This document shows positions 15,857-24,877 of a DNA stretch of 64,000 nt, piece after piece. The stretch lies in the NCBI GenBank assembly GCA_913052135.1, contig CAJXDY010000006.1, forward strand, positions 10,212 through 74,211. Direction: 5' to 3'. Position 1 is the stretch's first letter. Each line of letters starts with the position of its first letter. The DNA is from UBA8106 sp913052135 (GTDB lineage: Bacteria; Acidobacteriota; Vicinamibacteria; Vicinamibacterales; UBA823). The notes below the pieces were generated by a model. It had not been told where the DNA came from and did no database searches. It saw nothing but the letters and a program-made list of their open reading frames with translations. The position numbers and the translations under genes are program-made.

Positions 15857-16660
15857 TTAGACCGAAGCTTGCGGCGTTGCCTGTTTAGAGTCCACCGCCG
15901 AATCCGTCTTCGGTGGATTAGTCGCGCTGTTAGCTTTTGCCAGTTCCGCGCTCGCTTCCTCTGAACGTGCCGCTTCGCGAAGTCCTCGACCCTCTATGAC
16001 CGCGTCTGCAGTGCGCGAAAGGAATAGTTGAATTGCGCGTAAAGCGTCGTCATTGCCAGGAATGATGTAGTCGACTTCATCAGGATCAGAATTTGTATCG
16101 ACAATTCCAATTACCGGTATTTTCAGTTTGCGAGCTTCATCAACAGCAATTTTTTCCTTGTGGATGTCTACCACAAAAATAGCATCTGGAAGCTTCGGCA
16201 TATCTCTAATGCCGTCAAGATTTCTATGAAGTTTGCGTTTTTGCTTTTCGAGACGGGCAATCTCTTTTTTTGAGAGAGTGTCATAACGGCCGTCTACGGT
16301 CATTGCTTCAAGTTCTCGAAGTCGTGCGATGCTTTTTTGAATGGTAGAAAAATTTGTTAAAAGACCGCCGAGCCAACGATGGTTAACAAAATACATTCCA
16401 CAACGTCGCGACTCCTCAAGAACTGCATTCCGAGCTTGCCGTTTCGTTCCTACGAATAGGATCGCACGACCTTCGGCAGCTAGATTCGAAACATACTGTT
16501 GCACTTGATTAAATAATTTAACGGTTTTACTGAGATCGATAATATAAATGCCATTACGTTCACCAAAGATGTAATCCTTCATTTTCGGATTCCACCGCTT
16601 GGTTTGATGACCGAAATGAACACCGGCTTCGAGCAGTTCTTTTAATGCAATTGAGTTCAA
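15857..16660 (-). CDS. rpsB: 30S ribosomal protein S2
   Basis: Small-subunit protein S2. The 267-residue product has LLEAGVHFGHQTKRWNPKM at the start, RAILFVGTKRQARN, NHRWLGGLLTNFSTI and PDAIFVVDIHKEKIAVDEARKL, all canonical. It ends with an Ala/Ser/Lys-rich tail of about 40 residues (from about 225) that is low-complexity and longer than the core. It lies between rpsI and tsf, 33 bases after rpsI. Confidence 0.97.
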   Translation of the reverse strand: MNSIALKELLEAGVHFGHQTKRWNPKMKDYIFGERNGIYIIDLSKTVKLFNQVQQYVSNLAAEGRAILFVGTKRQARNAVLEESRRCGMYFVNHRWLGGLLTNFSTIQKSIARLRELEAMTVDGRYDTLSKKEIARLEKQKRKLHRNLDGIRDMPKLPDAIFVVDIHKEKIAVDEARKLKIPVIGIVDTNSDPDEVDYIIPGNDDALRAIQLFLSRTADAVIEGRGLREAARSEEASAELAKANSATNPPKTDSAVDSKQATPQASV

Positions 16661-16693
16661 ACGTTCTCCTTAGAAATTGACGTTTAAGATTGT

Positions 16694-17086
16694 TTAGCGC
16701 TTACTAAACTGGAAGCGCTTTCTCGCGCCAGCCATGCCGTATTTCTTGCGCTCTTTAATTCGTGGGTCACGAGAGAGGAGTCCAGCTTTCTTTAGTGACG
16801 GTCGAAGTTCAGCATCGAATTTAACTAAAGCTCGCGCAATGCCAAGACGCATTGCTCCAGCTTGACCCGACATTCCACCTCCAGAGGTGGTTGCCAGGAT
16901 GTCAAATTTATCCATTGTTTCGGTTAGGAGTAATGGCTGTGTGATAACCGTTCGCAATGCTTCAGGTGGAAAACGTAATTCCAATGGTTTGCGATCCACT
17001 TTAATAGTGCCTGATCCCGGCCTTAAAAAGATTCGAGCAGTTGACTTTTTACGACGTCCCGTACCGTAGTATTCGTTTACTGGCAC
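16694..17086 (-). CDS. rpsI: 30S ribosomal protein S9
   Basis: Small-subunit protein S9, whose C-terminal tail reaches the P site. The chosen GTG at 17086 lies one base after the rplM stop and is preceded by GAGG about ten bases upstream; it gives 130 residues, the normal size. A longer frame reaches 17125 inside rplM and is unlikely. Motifs are YYGTGRRKKSTARIFL near the start, GGGMSGQAGAMRLGIARAL in the middle and the basic tail KYGMAGARKRFQFSKR. Confidence 0.95.
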   Translation of the reverse strand: MPVNEYYGTGRRKKSTARIFLRPGSGTIKVDRKPLELRFPPEALRTVITQPLLLTETMDKFDILATTSGGGMSGQAGAMRLGIARALVKFDAELRPSLKKAGLLSRDPRIKERKKYGMAGARKRFQFSKR

Positions 17087-17087
17087 G

Positions 17088-17519
17088 TTAGGCGACCTCA
17101 AGGACTGAGGGTTTTTGCGCGGCATGTGGATGGTCAGAACCGGCGTAAACCTTTAACTTACGATACATCGCAGCACCGAGTTTTGTTTTGGGAAGCATTC
17201 CCCGGACGGCAGATTCAACAAGACGAACTGGTTGATTTTTTCTAACTACCTTTACCCGTTCTTCACGTAACCCACCTGAATAACCACTATGACGCCGATA
17301 AAGTTTTTGCACTTCTTTTTTACCTGTTAATTTCACTAGTCGAGCATTAATGATCACTACGTGGTCACCAGTGTCAATATATGTTGTGTAATGAGGTTGG
17401 TGCTTACCTTGCAAGAATCGTGCGGTTATGGAGGCGATTCTACCGAGCACTTTTCCTTCTGCATCAATAATGTGCCATTTCCGTTCTACGCCTCGAGGCT
17501 CATTTGCATTCGAACTCAT
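17088..17519 (-). CDS. rplM: 50S ribosomal protein L13
   Basis: Large-subunit protein L13, first gene of the rplM-rpsI-rpsB-tsf-pyrH-frr run. The 143-residue product has WHIIDAEGKVLGRIAS, GDHVVIINARLVKLTGKK and AVRGMLPKTKLGAAMYRKLKVYAG. A promoter candidate lies about 40-70 bases upstream on the minus strand. No leader hairpin typical of an autoregulatory site was recognised. Confidence 0.96.
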   Translation of the reverse strand: MSSNANEPRGVERKWHIIDAEGKVLGRIASITARFLQGKHQPHYTTYIDTGDHVVIINARLVKLTGKKEVQKLYRRHSGYSGGLREERVKVVRKNQPVRLVESAVRGMLPKTKLGAAMYRKLKVYAGSDHPHAAQKPSVLEVA

Positions 17520-17557
17520 AGATCTCTTTTCTTCCCAACTGACAACTGTAACCCCTA

Positions 17558-17586
17558 AGGCTACTTATGATTTTCTCGACTGTCAA
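17558..17586 (-). promoter_or_regulatory. Candidate promoter for the rplM operon
   Basis: On the minus strand a perfect TTGACA (17581-17586) is followed after 17 bases by TAGCCT (17558-17563). The -10 matches consensus at only three positions, including the key TA and final T. It is the best candidate in the 543-base gap upstream of rplM. Confidence 0.35.
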
Positions 17587-18062
17587 GAATTTGGCTTTTT
17601 TGAATTTTACTTGAGTGGCTTAAATCAGATCTTCTCACCTCGACATGACGTAAGTTTGAACGAGGGTTTAACTGCAAATTTAGTATAAACGCTCAGATGG
17701 TGATAACTGATTCTCCGAAAAGATACGACATGCCAGTTCATCTAACGGACATTCAGGCCAGGGTTCTACGGCTTGAAGATATTCATTTATAATAGGTTTA
17801 TTAGGATAGTTATACAAATTTGTTCGCAATCCTAGTGGCGACTCTGTATTTGCGCTCAGGGACCGTAATAGTTAGATGAGACCCTCTACCTAGGAGTGCG
17901 CCTGTAATAGCTGTATAGGGATTTAGACCTCAAACCAGGCGCGGTTAAATGATGCAGTTTTGTCCTCCGGAAAATACAAATGAATTTTGAGGTAAGTAAG
18001 TCGTTTAGTTCTCTAACGGGGAAGTTTCGGGGTAATTGTAATATTTTTCCTAACTCAAGAAT
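17587..18062. other. Gene-free gap between rplM and the M24 peptidase
   Basis: About 475 bases between divergent genes. Frames here are short and broken by stops. I found no tRNA, known small RNA or riboswitch pattern. It holds several A/T-rich TATAAT-like hexamers (for example near 17786), but none has a good -35. A 20-codon frame starts at 17730 and is discussed among the rejected items. The length is unusual for this compact window. Confidence 0.5.
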
Positions 18063-19256
18063 ATGATATTGGCTCCATCTGAGAATTTGCAGGCACGTAT
18101 TGTACAGGTCAGACGTAGTCTGCGTGAGGCCGCCCTTGACGTACTGATAGTGCAACACCCTGCGAACGTAAGATATTTGACGAATTTTAATGGCAGCTCG
18201 GCGATTTTAGTTTTAGGACAGGACCAGTGCATATTCATCACCGATGGTCGTTATGATGCAGCAGCGCGAGATCTCTTGTCCTCTAGTTTTATCGATGAGA
18301 ACAATGCGCTTAAGTTGGTGACTCGTTCATATGATGAAGCTATTACGGAAGCTTTGCTGGATGTATCCGCTGTGCGAATTGGATTCGAATCGGCGCACTG
18401 TTCGCATCAACGTTTCCAATCTCTAACGGTTGCACTTAACGAGTCTGCTGGTTCGAACACAAAAAATGTGGGAAATGATGATCGTCCTGTGCTGATTCCA
18501 ACTAATCGTTTAGTGGAACATCTCCGAATGATAAAGGATGCTTTTGAGATTTCGGTTATCCGGAGGGCAGCTGCACTGTTGTCTGAAGTTGCGAAAAATG
18601 TTCTTTGGGACTTGCCAATTGGGCAATCTGAGAGAGAGACCGCACATCATATTGATAAGAGGATCCATGATATCGGTTTTGAGTGTCCAGCTTTTGACAC
18701 GATAGTTGCCTCTGGACCCAATAGTGCCTTTCCCCACGCACGACCTAGTGACCGTAGAATCGGAGCGGATGACTTGGTGCTGCTGGACTTTGGAGGGGTT
18801 TACGAAGGATACTGCGTCGATTTGAGTCGAACCGTCAGTATTGGTAATCCGAGTGCAGAGTTACGTCGACTGTATTGTGCTGTGGTCGAAGCGCAGGCTG
18901 CGGCGATAGCCAAGGTAAGTCCAGGTTGTTTGGCTAGTGAAGTTGATACGGCAGCCCGTGATGTACTCACCCATTATGGGCTGGGCAGTGCATTTTTACA
19001 TGGTACGGGTCACGGTTTAGGACTGGAAGTGCACGAGGAGCCACGAGTTGGTCGTAAGGGACCTGATCAAGCAGCCGCACTAGCTTCTGGATTGGATGGG
19101 CGCCTTGAAATTGGCATGGTTTTAACAGTGGAGCCTGGTGCATACTTGCCTGGGCTTGGTGGAGCACGAATTGAGGACGATGTCCTGGTAACCCCAACTG
19201 GTTGTGAATTACTGACGGACGTGGATCGAATGCTGTGCAAGGCGGTTGTAGACTGA
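18063..19256 (+). CDS. Xaa-Pro peptidase, M24 family
   Basis: Metal-dependent aminopeptidase or dipeptidase of the creatinase/aminopeptidase P type. The 397-residue product has an N-terminal creatinase-like domain (residues about 1-150, with VRYLTNFNGSSAILVL) and a C-terminal pita-bread domain. Metal ligands are visible in LLDFGGVYEGYCVDLSRT (two Asp), HGTGHGLGLEVHEEP (His) and LTVEPGAYLPG (Glu), with a final Glu in GGARIEDDVLVT. Length fits PepQ/YpdF-type enzymes; PepP or PepQ cannot be told apart here. accB follows after 55 bases. Confidence 0.9.
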   Translation: MILAPSENLQARIVQVRRSLREAALDVLIVQHPANVRYLTNFNGSSAILVLGQDQCIFITDGRYDAAARDLLSSSFIDENNALKLVTRSYDEAITEALLDVSAVRIGFESAHCSHQRFQSLTVALNESAGSNTKNVGNDDRPVLIPTNRLVEHLRMIKDAFEISVIRRAAALLSEVAKNVLWDLPIGQSERETAHHIDKRIHDIGFECPAFDTIVASGPNSAFPHARPSDRRIGADDLVLLDFGGVYEGYCVDLSRTVSIGNPSAELRRLYCAVVEAQAAAIAKVSPGCLASEVDTAARDVLTHYGLGSAFLHGTGHGLGLEVHEEPRVGRKGPDQAAALASGLDGRLEIGMVLTVEPGAYLPGLGGARIEDDVLVTPTGCELLTDVDRMLCKAVVD

Positions 19257-19311
19257 GCGAGAGGTGGATTGAATAGTAGGAGATGCTGACGTGCAGAGGG
19301 AAGAATGACCC

Positions 19312-19773
19312 ATGATGAATATTAAAGAAATCAAAAAGTTTATTGAAATGGCACGCGAATACAGCTTGTCCGAGTTCGAGATAGAGCAGGAGGGTATTCG
19401 TCTCCGTATTAAGTGGGGTGGGACTTCCTCTTTGTCGCATACAGCTCAAGACGAGATGACGGTTCCAGTAAGCCCAGCATCCAAGGAACCTAGCACGGCA
19501 GAGGAGTCGAGCCTGAATCAATTGTCGGTTGTGAAATCGCCGATTGTTGGGACTTACTATTCCGCTGCAGATCCCAAAGAGCCGCCTTTCGTAAAAGTAG
19601 GTGATAAGGTTCGACAGGGACAGGTTCTGTGTATCGTTGAGGCAATGAAATTGATGAATGAGATTGACTCAGAGTATGACGGTGAAATTGTTGATATTCA
19701 TCTGGAGAATGGACAAGCAGTTCAGTATGGGGATCCTTTATTCAGCATTAAACCAGTTAAGGCTGATAGCTAA
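19312..19773 (+). CDS. accB: Biotin carboxyl carrier protein of acetyl-CoA carboxylase
   Basis: Carries the biotin of acetyl-CoA carboxylase in fatty-acid synthesis. The 153-residue product starts with a helical N-terminal region (NIKEIKKFIEMAREYSLSEFEIEQ), then a Ser/Pro-rich linker, then the biotinyl domain with the modified Lys in VEAMKLMNE (near residue 119). Two adjacent ATGs (19312, 19315) are possible starts. accC follows after 47 bases, the usual accBC pairing. Confidence 0.96.
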   Translation: MMNIKEIKKFIEMAREYSLSEFEIEQEGIRLRIKWGGTSSLSHTAQDEMTVPVSPASKEPSTAEESSLNQLSVVKSPIVGTYYSAADPKEPPFVKVGDKVRQGQVLCIVEAMKLMNEIDSEYDGEIVDIHLENGQAVQYGDPLFSIKPVKADS

Positions 19774-19820
19774 AGTGGATATGGGTCCTGTTCTAACAGA
19801 ACGGCAGTTAAGGGTATTGC

Positions 19821-21191
19821 ATGTTTAAGAAAGTTCTGATTGCGAATCGTGGCGAGATTGCCATTCGTATTATCTGTGCGTGTCGGGAACTTGAGATTAA
19901 GACTGTCGCTGTCCATTCAGAGGCTGACGAGGATTCGTTGCATGTGCGTTTCGCCGATGAGGCTGTTTGTATCGGACCTGGTCGCAGTATTGATAGCTAC
20001 CTTAATGTGCCGGCAGTCATTTCGGCAGCTGAAATTACCGGGGCTGATGCCATTCATCCAGGTTATGGCTTCCTTTCGGAAAGTGCGTACCTGGCCGAAG
20101 TGTGCGAGGCCTGTCACATTCGTTTCATTGGTCCCGACCCGAATGTTATTCGCTTAATGGGTGACAAAGCTCGTGCTCGCCGGGCGATGAAGAAAGCCGG
20201 TGTGCCGATCTTGCCTGGTAGTGACGGACCTGTCGAAGACGAAAAGATGGCGATGGCTATCGCTGAGGACCTCGGATATCCCGTAATGATCAAGGCGACA
20301 AATGGTGGTGGTGGTCGGGGACTGCGTGTCGTGTCGTCCGAACAAGAGTTTACGCAAGCTTTCACGATGGCCCGCAGGGAAGCTGAAACGGCTTTTGGCG
20401 TTGGAGAAGTTTATCTTGAAAAGTTTATTGAGGAACCAAGACACATCGAATTTCAAGTCTTAGCTGATCAATATGGCGCTACTGTGCATTTAGGCGAGCG
20501 AGAATGCTCGATCCAGCGCCGTCATCAAAAATTGATTGAAGAGTCACCCTCAGTAGCGATTACACCTCGTCTTAGAAAAAAGATGGGCAAAATTGTTGTG
20601 GATGCGGCTAAAGCAGTATCGTACTGCAATGCTGGGACCTTTGAGTTCTTGCTAGACAAGGAGGGACGTTACTACTTTCTTGAGGCAAATACACGGTTGC
20701 AAGTTGAACATCCCGTAACTGAAATGGTAACGGGCTTGGATATTGTGAAACAACAGATTCGTATCGCGGTGGGCGATCATCTTGGTTTTAAGCAAAGCGA
20801 TATACAGATGCAGGGACATGCAATTGAATGCCGTGTGAATGCCGAATCTCCCAATACCTTTGTGCCATCTCCCGGAGTAATCGAGACCTTTAATGTGCTT
20901 GGGGGACCGGGTGTAAGGATAGACACCTTTGCGCATGCTGACTGCACCGTGTCTCCTCTATACGATTCCTTAGTGGCAAAAATCATTGCCCATGGTCGGG
21001 ACCGGGATGAGTCGATAGCAAGGATGCGCCGTACGCTTGGGATGGCAGTTGTGACGGGTATTGAAACGACCATTCCTCTGCACCTTGACATACTCGCAGA
21101 TGCTGGATTCCACGCTGGCGAAATTAACACGGGATTTCTAGACCGCTTTCTCGCCAATCGTGCGAACGAACGGACTACGGTTACTGTTTAG
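19821..21191 (+). CDS. accC: Biotin carboxylase subunit of acetyl-CoA carboxylase
   Basis: ATP-grasp enzyme that carboxylates the biotin on AccB using bicarbonate. The 456-residue product has ILIANRGEIAIRII-like start (KVLIANRGEIAIRI), the glycine-rich ATP loop GGGGRGLRVV (about residues 159-168), the QRRHQKLIEESPS segment and the catalytic region EANTRLQVEHPVTEMVTG (about 289-306). Length is normal. It follows accB; the second thiE-type gene starts 35 bases after its stop. Confidence 0.97.
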   Translation: MFKKVLIANRGEIAIRIICACRELEIKTVAVHSEADEDSLHVRFADEAVCIGPGRSIDSYLNVPAVISAAEITGADAIHPGYGFLSESAYLAEVCEACHIRFIGPDPNVIRLMGDKARARRAMKKAGVPILPGSDGPVEDEKMAMAIAEDLGYPVMIKATNGGGGRGLRVVSSEQEFTQAFTMARREAETAFGVGEVYLEKFIEEPRHIEFQVLADQYGATVHLGERECSIQRRHQKLIEESPSVAITPRLRKKMGKIVVDAAKAVSYCNAGTFEFLLDKEGRYYFLEANTRLQVEHPVTEMVTGLDIVKQQIRIAVGDHLGFKQSDIQMQGHAIECRVNAESPNTFVPSPGVIETFNVLGGPGVRIDTFAHADCTVSPLYDSLVAKIIAHGRDRDESIARMRRTLGMAVVTGIETTIPLHLDILADAGFHAGEINTGFLDRFLANRANERTTVTV

Positions 21192-21226
21192 TCACTGGTT
21201 CAACCTCTATTTTAATTGACCGCAAC

Positions 21227-21856
21227 GTGGATTTTTCCCGCCTGTATGCAATCGTTGATGTTGATTTAGCCGACGGTTATGGTTGGAGTCCAACTGATCT
21301 TGGAGAGGCGATTATTAAGGGCGGAGGTCGTTTATTGCAAATACGCGCAAAGCGCAGCAGCAGCGAATCGTTCTTGGCCTGTGCTGATTCACTTGTCGAT
21401 CTTGCCCGTCCTTCTAATACTTCAATTATCGTTAATGATCGGGTCGATGTTGCGAAAATTTCTGGGGCGTCTGGTGTTCATGTGGGCCAAGACGATCTCT
21501 CTGTGGCAAGAATTCGAAGGATATTAGGAAATGATGCAGTTGTTGGGCTCTCCACCCATTGCCGTTCGCAAGTGGATCTTGCAGTTCAAGAGTCGGTTTC
21601 ATATATAGCTGTAGGCCCGGTGTTCGCGACCAGAAGCAAGGAAACGGGTTATCAACCGGTGGGACTGGAGTTGGTGCGTTACGCTGCTACGCAATGGCCG
21701 CAATCCATTATCGTTGGTATTGGTGGAATTACCTTAGATCGTGCGTCTTCGGTGATCGAGGCCGGCGCGAATGCCGTTGCTGTCATTTCAGATCTGTTAA
21801 CTGACGGTGATCCAGAGAGACGGACTCGCGCGTACCTTGAACGCTTGTATCAGTGA
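21227..21856 (+). CDS. thiE: Thiamine phosphate synthase
   Basis: Joins HMP-pyrophosphate and thiazole phosphate to thiamine phosphate. The 209-residue product carries canonical ThiE elements: LLQIRAKRSSS, IIVNDRVDVA, GVHVGQDDLSV, VVGLSTHCRSQVD, VGPVFATRSK with the pyrophosphate-loop Thr and Lys, and VGIGGI. Start is GTG with no clear ribosome site, 35 bases after accC. A more diverged homologue lies at 3287-3991. No other thi gene is in the window. Confidence 0.9.
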   Translation: MDFSRLYAIVDVDLADGYGWSPTDLGEAIIKGGGRLLQIRAKRSSSESFLACADSLVDLARPSNTSIIVNDRVDVAKISGASGVHVGQDDLSVARIRRILGNDAVVGLSTHCRSQVDLAVQESVSYIAVGPVFATRSKETGYQPVGLELVRYAATQWPQSIIVGIGGITLDRASSVIEAGANAVAVISDLLTDGDPERRTRAYLERLYQ

Positions 21857-21888
21857 CAATCGGGTAAGTGGGTCCCCACTCACTAGGA

Positions 21889-23283
21889 CTACACACTGTC
21901 ATTTGCGAAAAATTGCTTGGTGAGTTTACTCACCGTACCCACGAGAAACATTAGTCCGATTAGGTTGGGGAATGCCATAAAACCGTTCAGTAAAGTACCA
22001 ACGGCCCAGACAAGTGGCACCGGAATAATGCCGCCCACAAGAACAAGCAAGGTGAAGACAGCCTTGTAAGCCTTAATCCCCTTGGAACCAAACAGAAACT
22101 CAAAACACTTTTCACCATAATAGGCCCAGGCAATTAGGGTGGAGAATCCAAAGAAGAAAGAGCAGATTGCTACTATTAATGCTGCTCCTGGAATGGTTGT
22201 GTTCATGGCGGCAGCGGTAAGGGAGCCGCTGGCGTTTTGGAAAGCCGGGTCACTCCACAGGCCAGATGACAGAATGATAAAAGCCGTCATTGAGCAGACG
22301 AGAATCGTGTCCACGAACACTTCAAAGACACCCACCAGACCTTGCTCGACTGGATGATCGACGTCGGCAATTCCGTGTGCAATTGGGGCGCTCCCAAGGC
22401 CAGCCTCGTTGGAGAGGACACCACGGCTCATACCAGTTGCGATGGCCTGTTTTACCCCCACACCAACGAACCCTCCAATGGCAGCAGCTGGTGAAAAAGC
22501 AGAATTAAAGATTAATGCCAAGACTCCTGGTAATTGTCCAAAATTCATCACGACGTAATATAACGCTGCCGTAACATACACGACAATCATGGTAGGAACG
22601 ATCATCTCGGCGACTGCTGCGATTCGTTTAATACCGCCGAGTAGCACCAGACCAACGCAAGCAGTGATGAGCAGACTGGGAATCCAGACTGATACCTCGA
22701 GATTGAAAATTGATTTTGCAGCTAGTACGAACGAATCGGCAATGGTGTTTGATTGCGCCATATTACCTGTGCCGAAAAGCGCGGCAGCCATGCCAAAAAA
22801 AGCAAAGCCATAGGCGAGCACCTTCCCGAGCGCTTGGTTTGGAATGCCTTTCGTAATGTAGTACATGGGACCGCTTGCCAGTTCGCCAGTTTCTCTGGTT
22901 ACCCGGTAGTGGACAGCGAGCACAGCTTCTGCATATTTAGTTGCCATGCCAACCGCAGCGCAGACCCACATCCAGAAGATTGCGCCAGGTCCCCCCACAG
23001 TAATGGCCGTCGCAACCCCACCAATGTTGCCGTTGCCGACTGTTGCTGCCAAAGCGGTTGATAATGCTTGAAACGGTTTAATGGTTCCCTCTTTGGAGGA
23101 CTTTTTCTGGAATGCGCCTTGCAGTGTGGTACGTACCGCGATTGGGAATCGGCGAATTTGTATCAAGCCAGTGCGGATGGTGATTAATAAACCTACAAGT
23201 ATCAACACCGTTGGCATAAAAAATGGCTGCCAGACGAATCCATCAACGGTGATTACCTGACTGGTTAGGTTTGCTAAATCCAT
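21889..23283 (-). CDS. Sodium:alanine/glycine symporter, AGCS family
   Basis: Inner-membrane sodium-coupled uptake carrier for alanine or glycine, 464 residues and about ten membrane segments by eye. Family marks are GNGNIGGVATAITVGGPGAIFWMW near residue 82, then PMYYITKG and MSRGVLSNEAGLGSAPIAHG (about 285-304). The ribosome site GGAGG lies about ten bases before the ATG. It is 42 bases downstream of the NSS-type transporter gene on the same strand, so the two are probably co-transcribed. Confidence 0.93.
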   Translation of the reverse strand: MDLANLTSQVITVDGFVWQPFFMPTVLILVGLLITIRTGLIQIRRFPIAVRTTLQGAFQKKSSKEGTIKPFQALSTALAATVGNGNIGGVATAITVGGPGAIFWMWVCAAVGMATKYAEAVLAVHYRVTRETGELASGPMYYITKGIPNQALGKVLAYGFAFFGMAAALFGTGNMAQSNTIADSFVLAAKSIFNLEVSVWIPSLLITACVGLVLLGGIKRIAAVAEMIVPTMIVVYVTAALYYVVMNFGQLPGVLALIFNSAFSPAAAIGGFVGVGVKQAIATGMSRGVLSNEAGLGSAPIAHGIADVDHPVEQGLVGVFEVFVDTILVCSMTAFIILSSGLWSDPAFQNASGSLTAAAMNTTIPGAALIVAICSFFFGFSTLIAWAYYGEKCFEFLFGSKGIKAYKAVFTLLVLVGGIIPVPLVWAVGTLLNGFMAFPNLIGLMFLVGTVSKLTKQFFANDSV

Positions 23284-23325
23284 CCTTAGAGTCCTCCTAG
23301 CGGCTGTTTCCGATTCAGTAGCACT

Positions 23326-24693
23326 TTAAACGATCATCGACCTAATATTCATAAAAATGATCACAAAAATAGCAACGGGACACACGTAGCGGACCATCCA
23401 ACCCCAGAGCTTGGTATTGGGAAACCAGGCTTGCTCAGCCAATAATTCCTCCAGGGCGCTATCGATACGCCAGACATAACCGACGAATATTGCAGTAATA
23501 AGGCCTCCAATTGGAAGGGCGAAGTCGTTCCAGACTGTAACCATGAGACTTTGAAAGTCCATGCCAACGCCTGGTAATTCGCTAAAAAAACTTGAGGCCC
23601 CCATCGCTAGTGCTGAGGGCACCGCAAGAGCAAAAGTAGCGGTTGTTACAATAAGGACTGCCCGCTTTCGACTCCAACCATGACTGTCGATAAAGTGTGC
23701 TACCGGCACTTCTAGCAGTGAAATGGCTGAAGTAAGGGCTGCCAATGTAAGCAAAATAAAGAAAGCCGCTCCAAAGAACTGCCCGCCAGGAAGGGTGGCG
23801 AATAGACGTGGTAACACCATAAAGATGAGTCCCGGACCGGTGGAAGTTGGATCAAATCCAGGAATTGAAAATCCAGACGGAAAGATCACGAAACCAGCCA
23901 ATAGCGCAAGACCAGTATCCAGGGTTACCACCATGATTGCCGATTTCGCGATACCTTCACGCTTGGTGAGATAACTCCCATAAACCAGCATTGTTCCAAG
24001 ACCGAGACTCAATGAAAAGAACGCCTGTCCGAGTGCCGCATTCAGAGCACCGAAACTCATCATTTTGCTGAAATCTGGTTTCAAATAGTACGCAAGACCT
24101 TCGGCTGCGCCAGGCAGCGTGCTGGCGTGCCAAGCCAGCACGATCAGTAAGATGGCCAACGCTGGCATCAATAATTTCGACACACGTTCGATACCACCAC
24201 GAATACCGCCAAGGATGATACCGGCTGTCGCGGCAAGCATCACGAAGGTGAAGAATAAACTTGAAGGAGCATGACTGGTAAAATCAGAAAAAAATGCGGC
24301 GCTTTCAACCGCATCGCCACTGACTGCACCACTCGCACTGAACCAAATGTAGGCGAGAGCCCACCCTGCTATGACAGAGTAGAACGATAAAACACCAAAA
24401 CCCGCTGCCACACCGAGTCCACCTGCCATCCACCACCGTGTGCCAGGTCGAAGCTTTGCGTAAGCGCCAACTGGATCGCTTTGAGTGCGTCGACCGATTG
24501 CCAATTCGGCAATCATGATAGGTAGACAGATGAATATCACACAGACGAGATAGACCAGTACAAACGCAGCACCGCCGTTTTCACCAACTCTCGTAGGAAA
24601 CCCCCAAATGTTACCGAGGCCGACTGCTGATCCAGTTCCAGCTAGGACGAAGCCAACTCGCGATCCCCACGTGCCTCGGTCTGAGGTTGCCAT
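23326..24693 (-). CDS. Sodium-dependent transporter, NSS (SNF) family
   Basis: LeuT-fold sodium symporter of the neurotransmitter:sodium symporter family; bacterial members take up amino acids. The chosen ATG (24693) has GGAGG five bases upstream and gives 455 residues; the frame extends further but without a ribosome site. The N-terminus reads GTWGSRVGFVLAGTGSAVGLGN and then FPTRVGENGGAAFVLVYL, the TM1 signature. I count eleven to twelve hydrophobic segments. The substrate is unknown; pairing with an AGCS carrier suggests small neutral amino acids. Confidence 0.92.
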   Translation of the reverse strand: MATSDRGTWGSRVGFVLAGTGSAVGLGNIWGFPTRVGENGGAAFVLVYLVCVIFICLPIMIAELAIGRRTQSDPVGAYAKLRPGTRWWMAGGLGVAAGFGVLSFYSVIAGWALAYIWFSASGAVSGDAVESAAFFSDFTSHAPSSLFFTFVMLAATAGIILGGIRGGIERVSKLLMPALAILLIVLAWHASTLPGAAEGLAYYLKPDFSKMMSFGALNAALGQAFFSLSLGLGTMLVYGSYLTKREGIAKSAIMVVTLDTGLALLAGFVIFPSGFSIPGFDPTSTGPGLIFMVLPRLFATLPGGQFFGAAFFILLTLAALTSAISLLEVPVAHFIDSHGWSRKRAVLIVTTATFALAVPSALAMGASSFFSELPGVGMDFQSLMVTVWNDFALPIGGLITAIFVGYVWRIDSALEELLAEQAWFPNTKLWGWMVRYVCPVAIFVIIFMNIRSMIV

Positions 24694-24782
24694 TTTTCCT
24701 CCAGTGATTGTCTCAAAATATGGTGCGTTGCAAATTCTACTTAAATAATCCTTGCAGCCCAAATACAACGTTTTGGACTTAT

Positions 24783-24812
24783 TTGACCCGGTCGGACACC
24801 AGTCACTACAAT
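24783..24812 (+). promoter_or_regulatory. Candidate sigma-70 promoter for folD
   Basis: TTGACC (24783-24788) and TACAAT (24807-24812) are separated by 18 bases, with the folD ATG 65 bases downstream. It lies in the divergent gap between the NSS transporter and folD. Confidence 0.45.
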
Positions 24813-24877
24813 TGCCTTAGTTGAAGTTGAGTGTAACCTCGTCCTTCCATTTTTTTTCGAGAGATTCCGCAAACCTG

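Noticed and set aside
17730..17792. A 20-codon frame reading MPVHLTDIQARVL, faintly like the start of YceH/DUF480 proteins, possibly a remnant gene.
   Set aside because: It ends in a stop after 20 codons and I found no further family sequence in the following frames, so the likeness may be chance.
17886..18158. A 90-residue minus-strand frame overlapping the 5' end of the M24 peptidase.
   Set aside because: No recognisable motif and no ribosome site; it lies antisense to a certain gene start.
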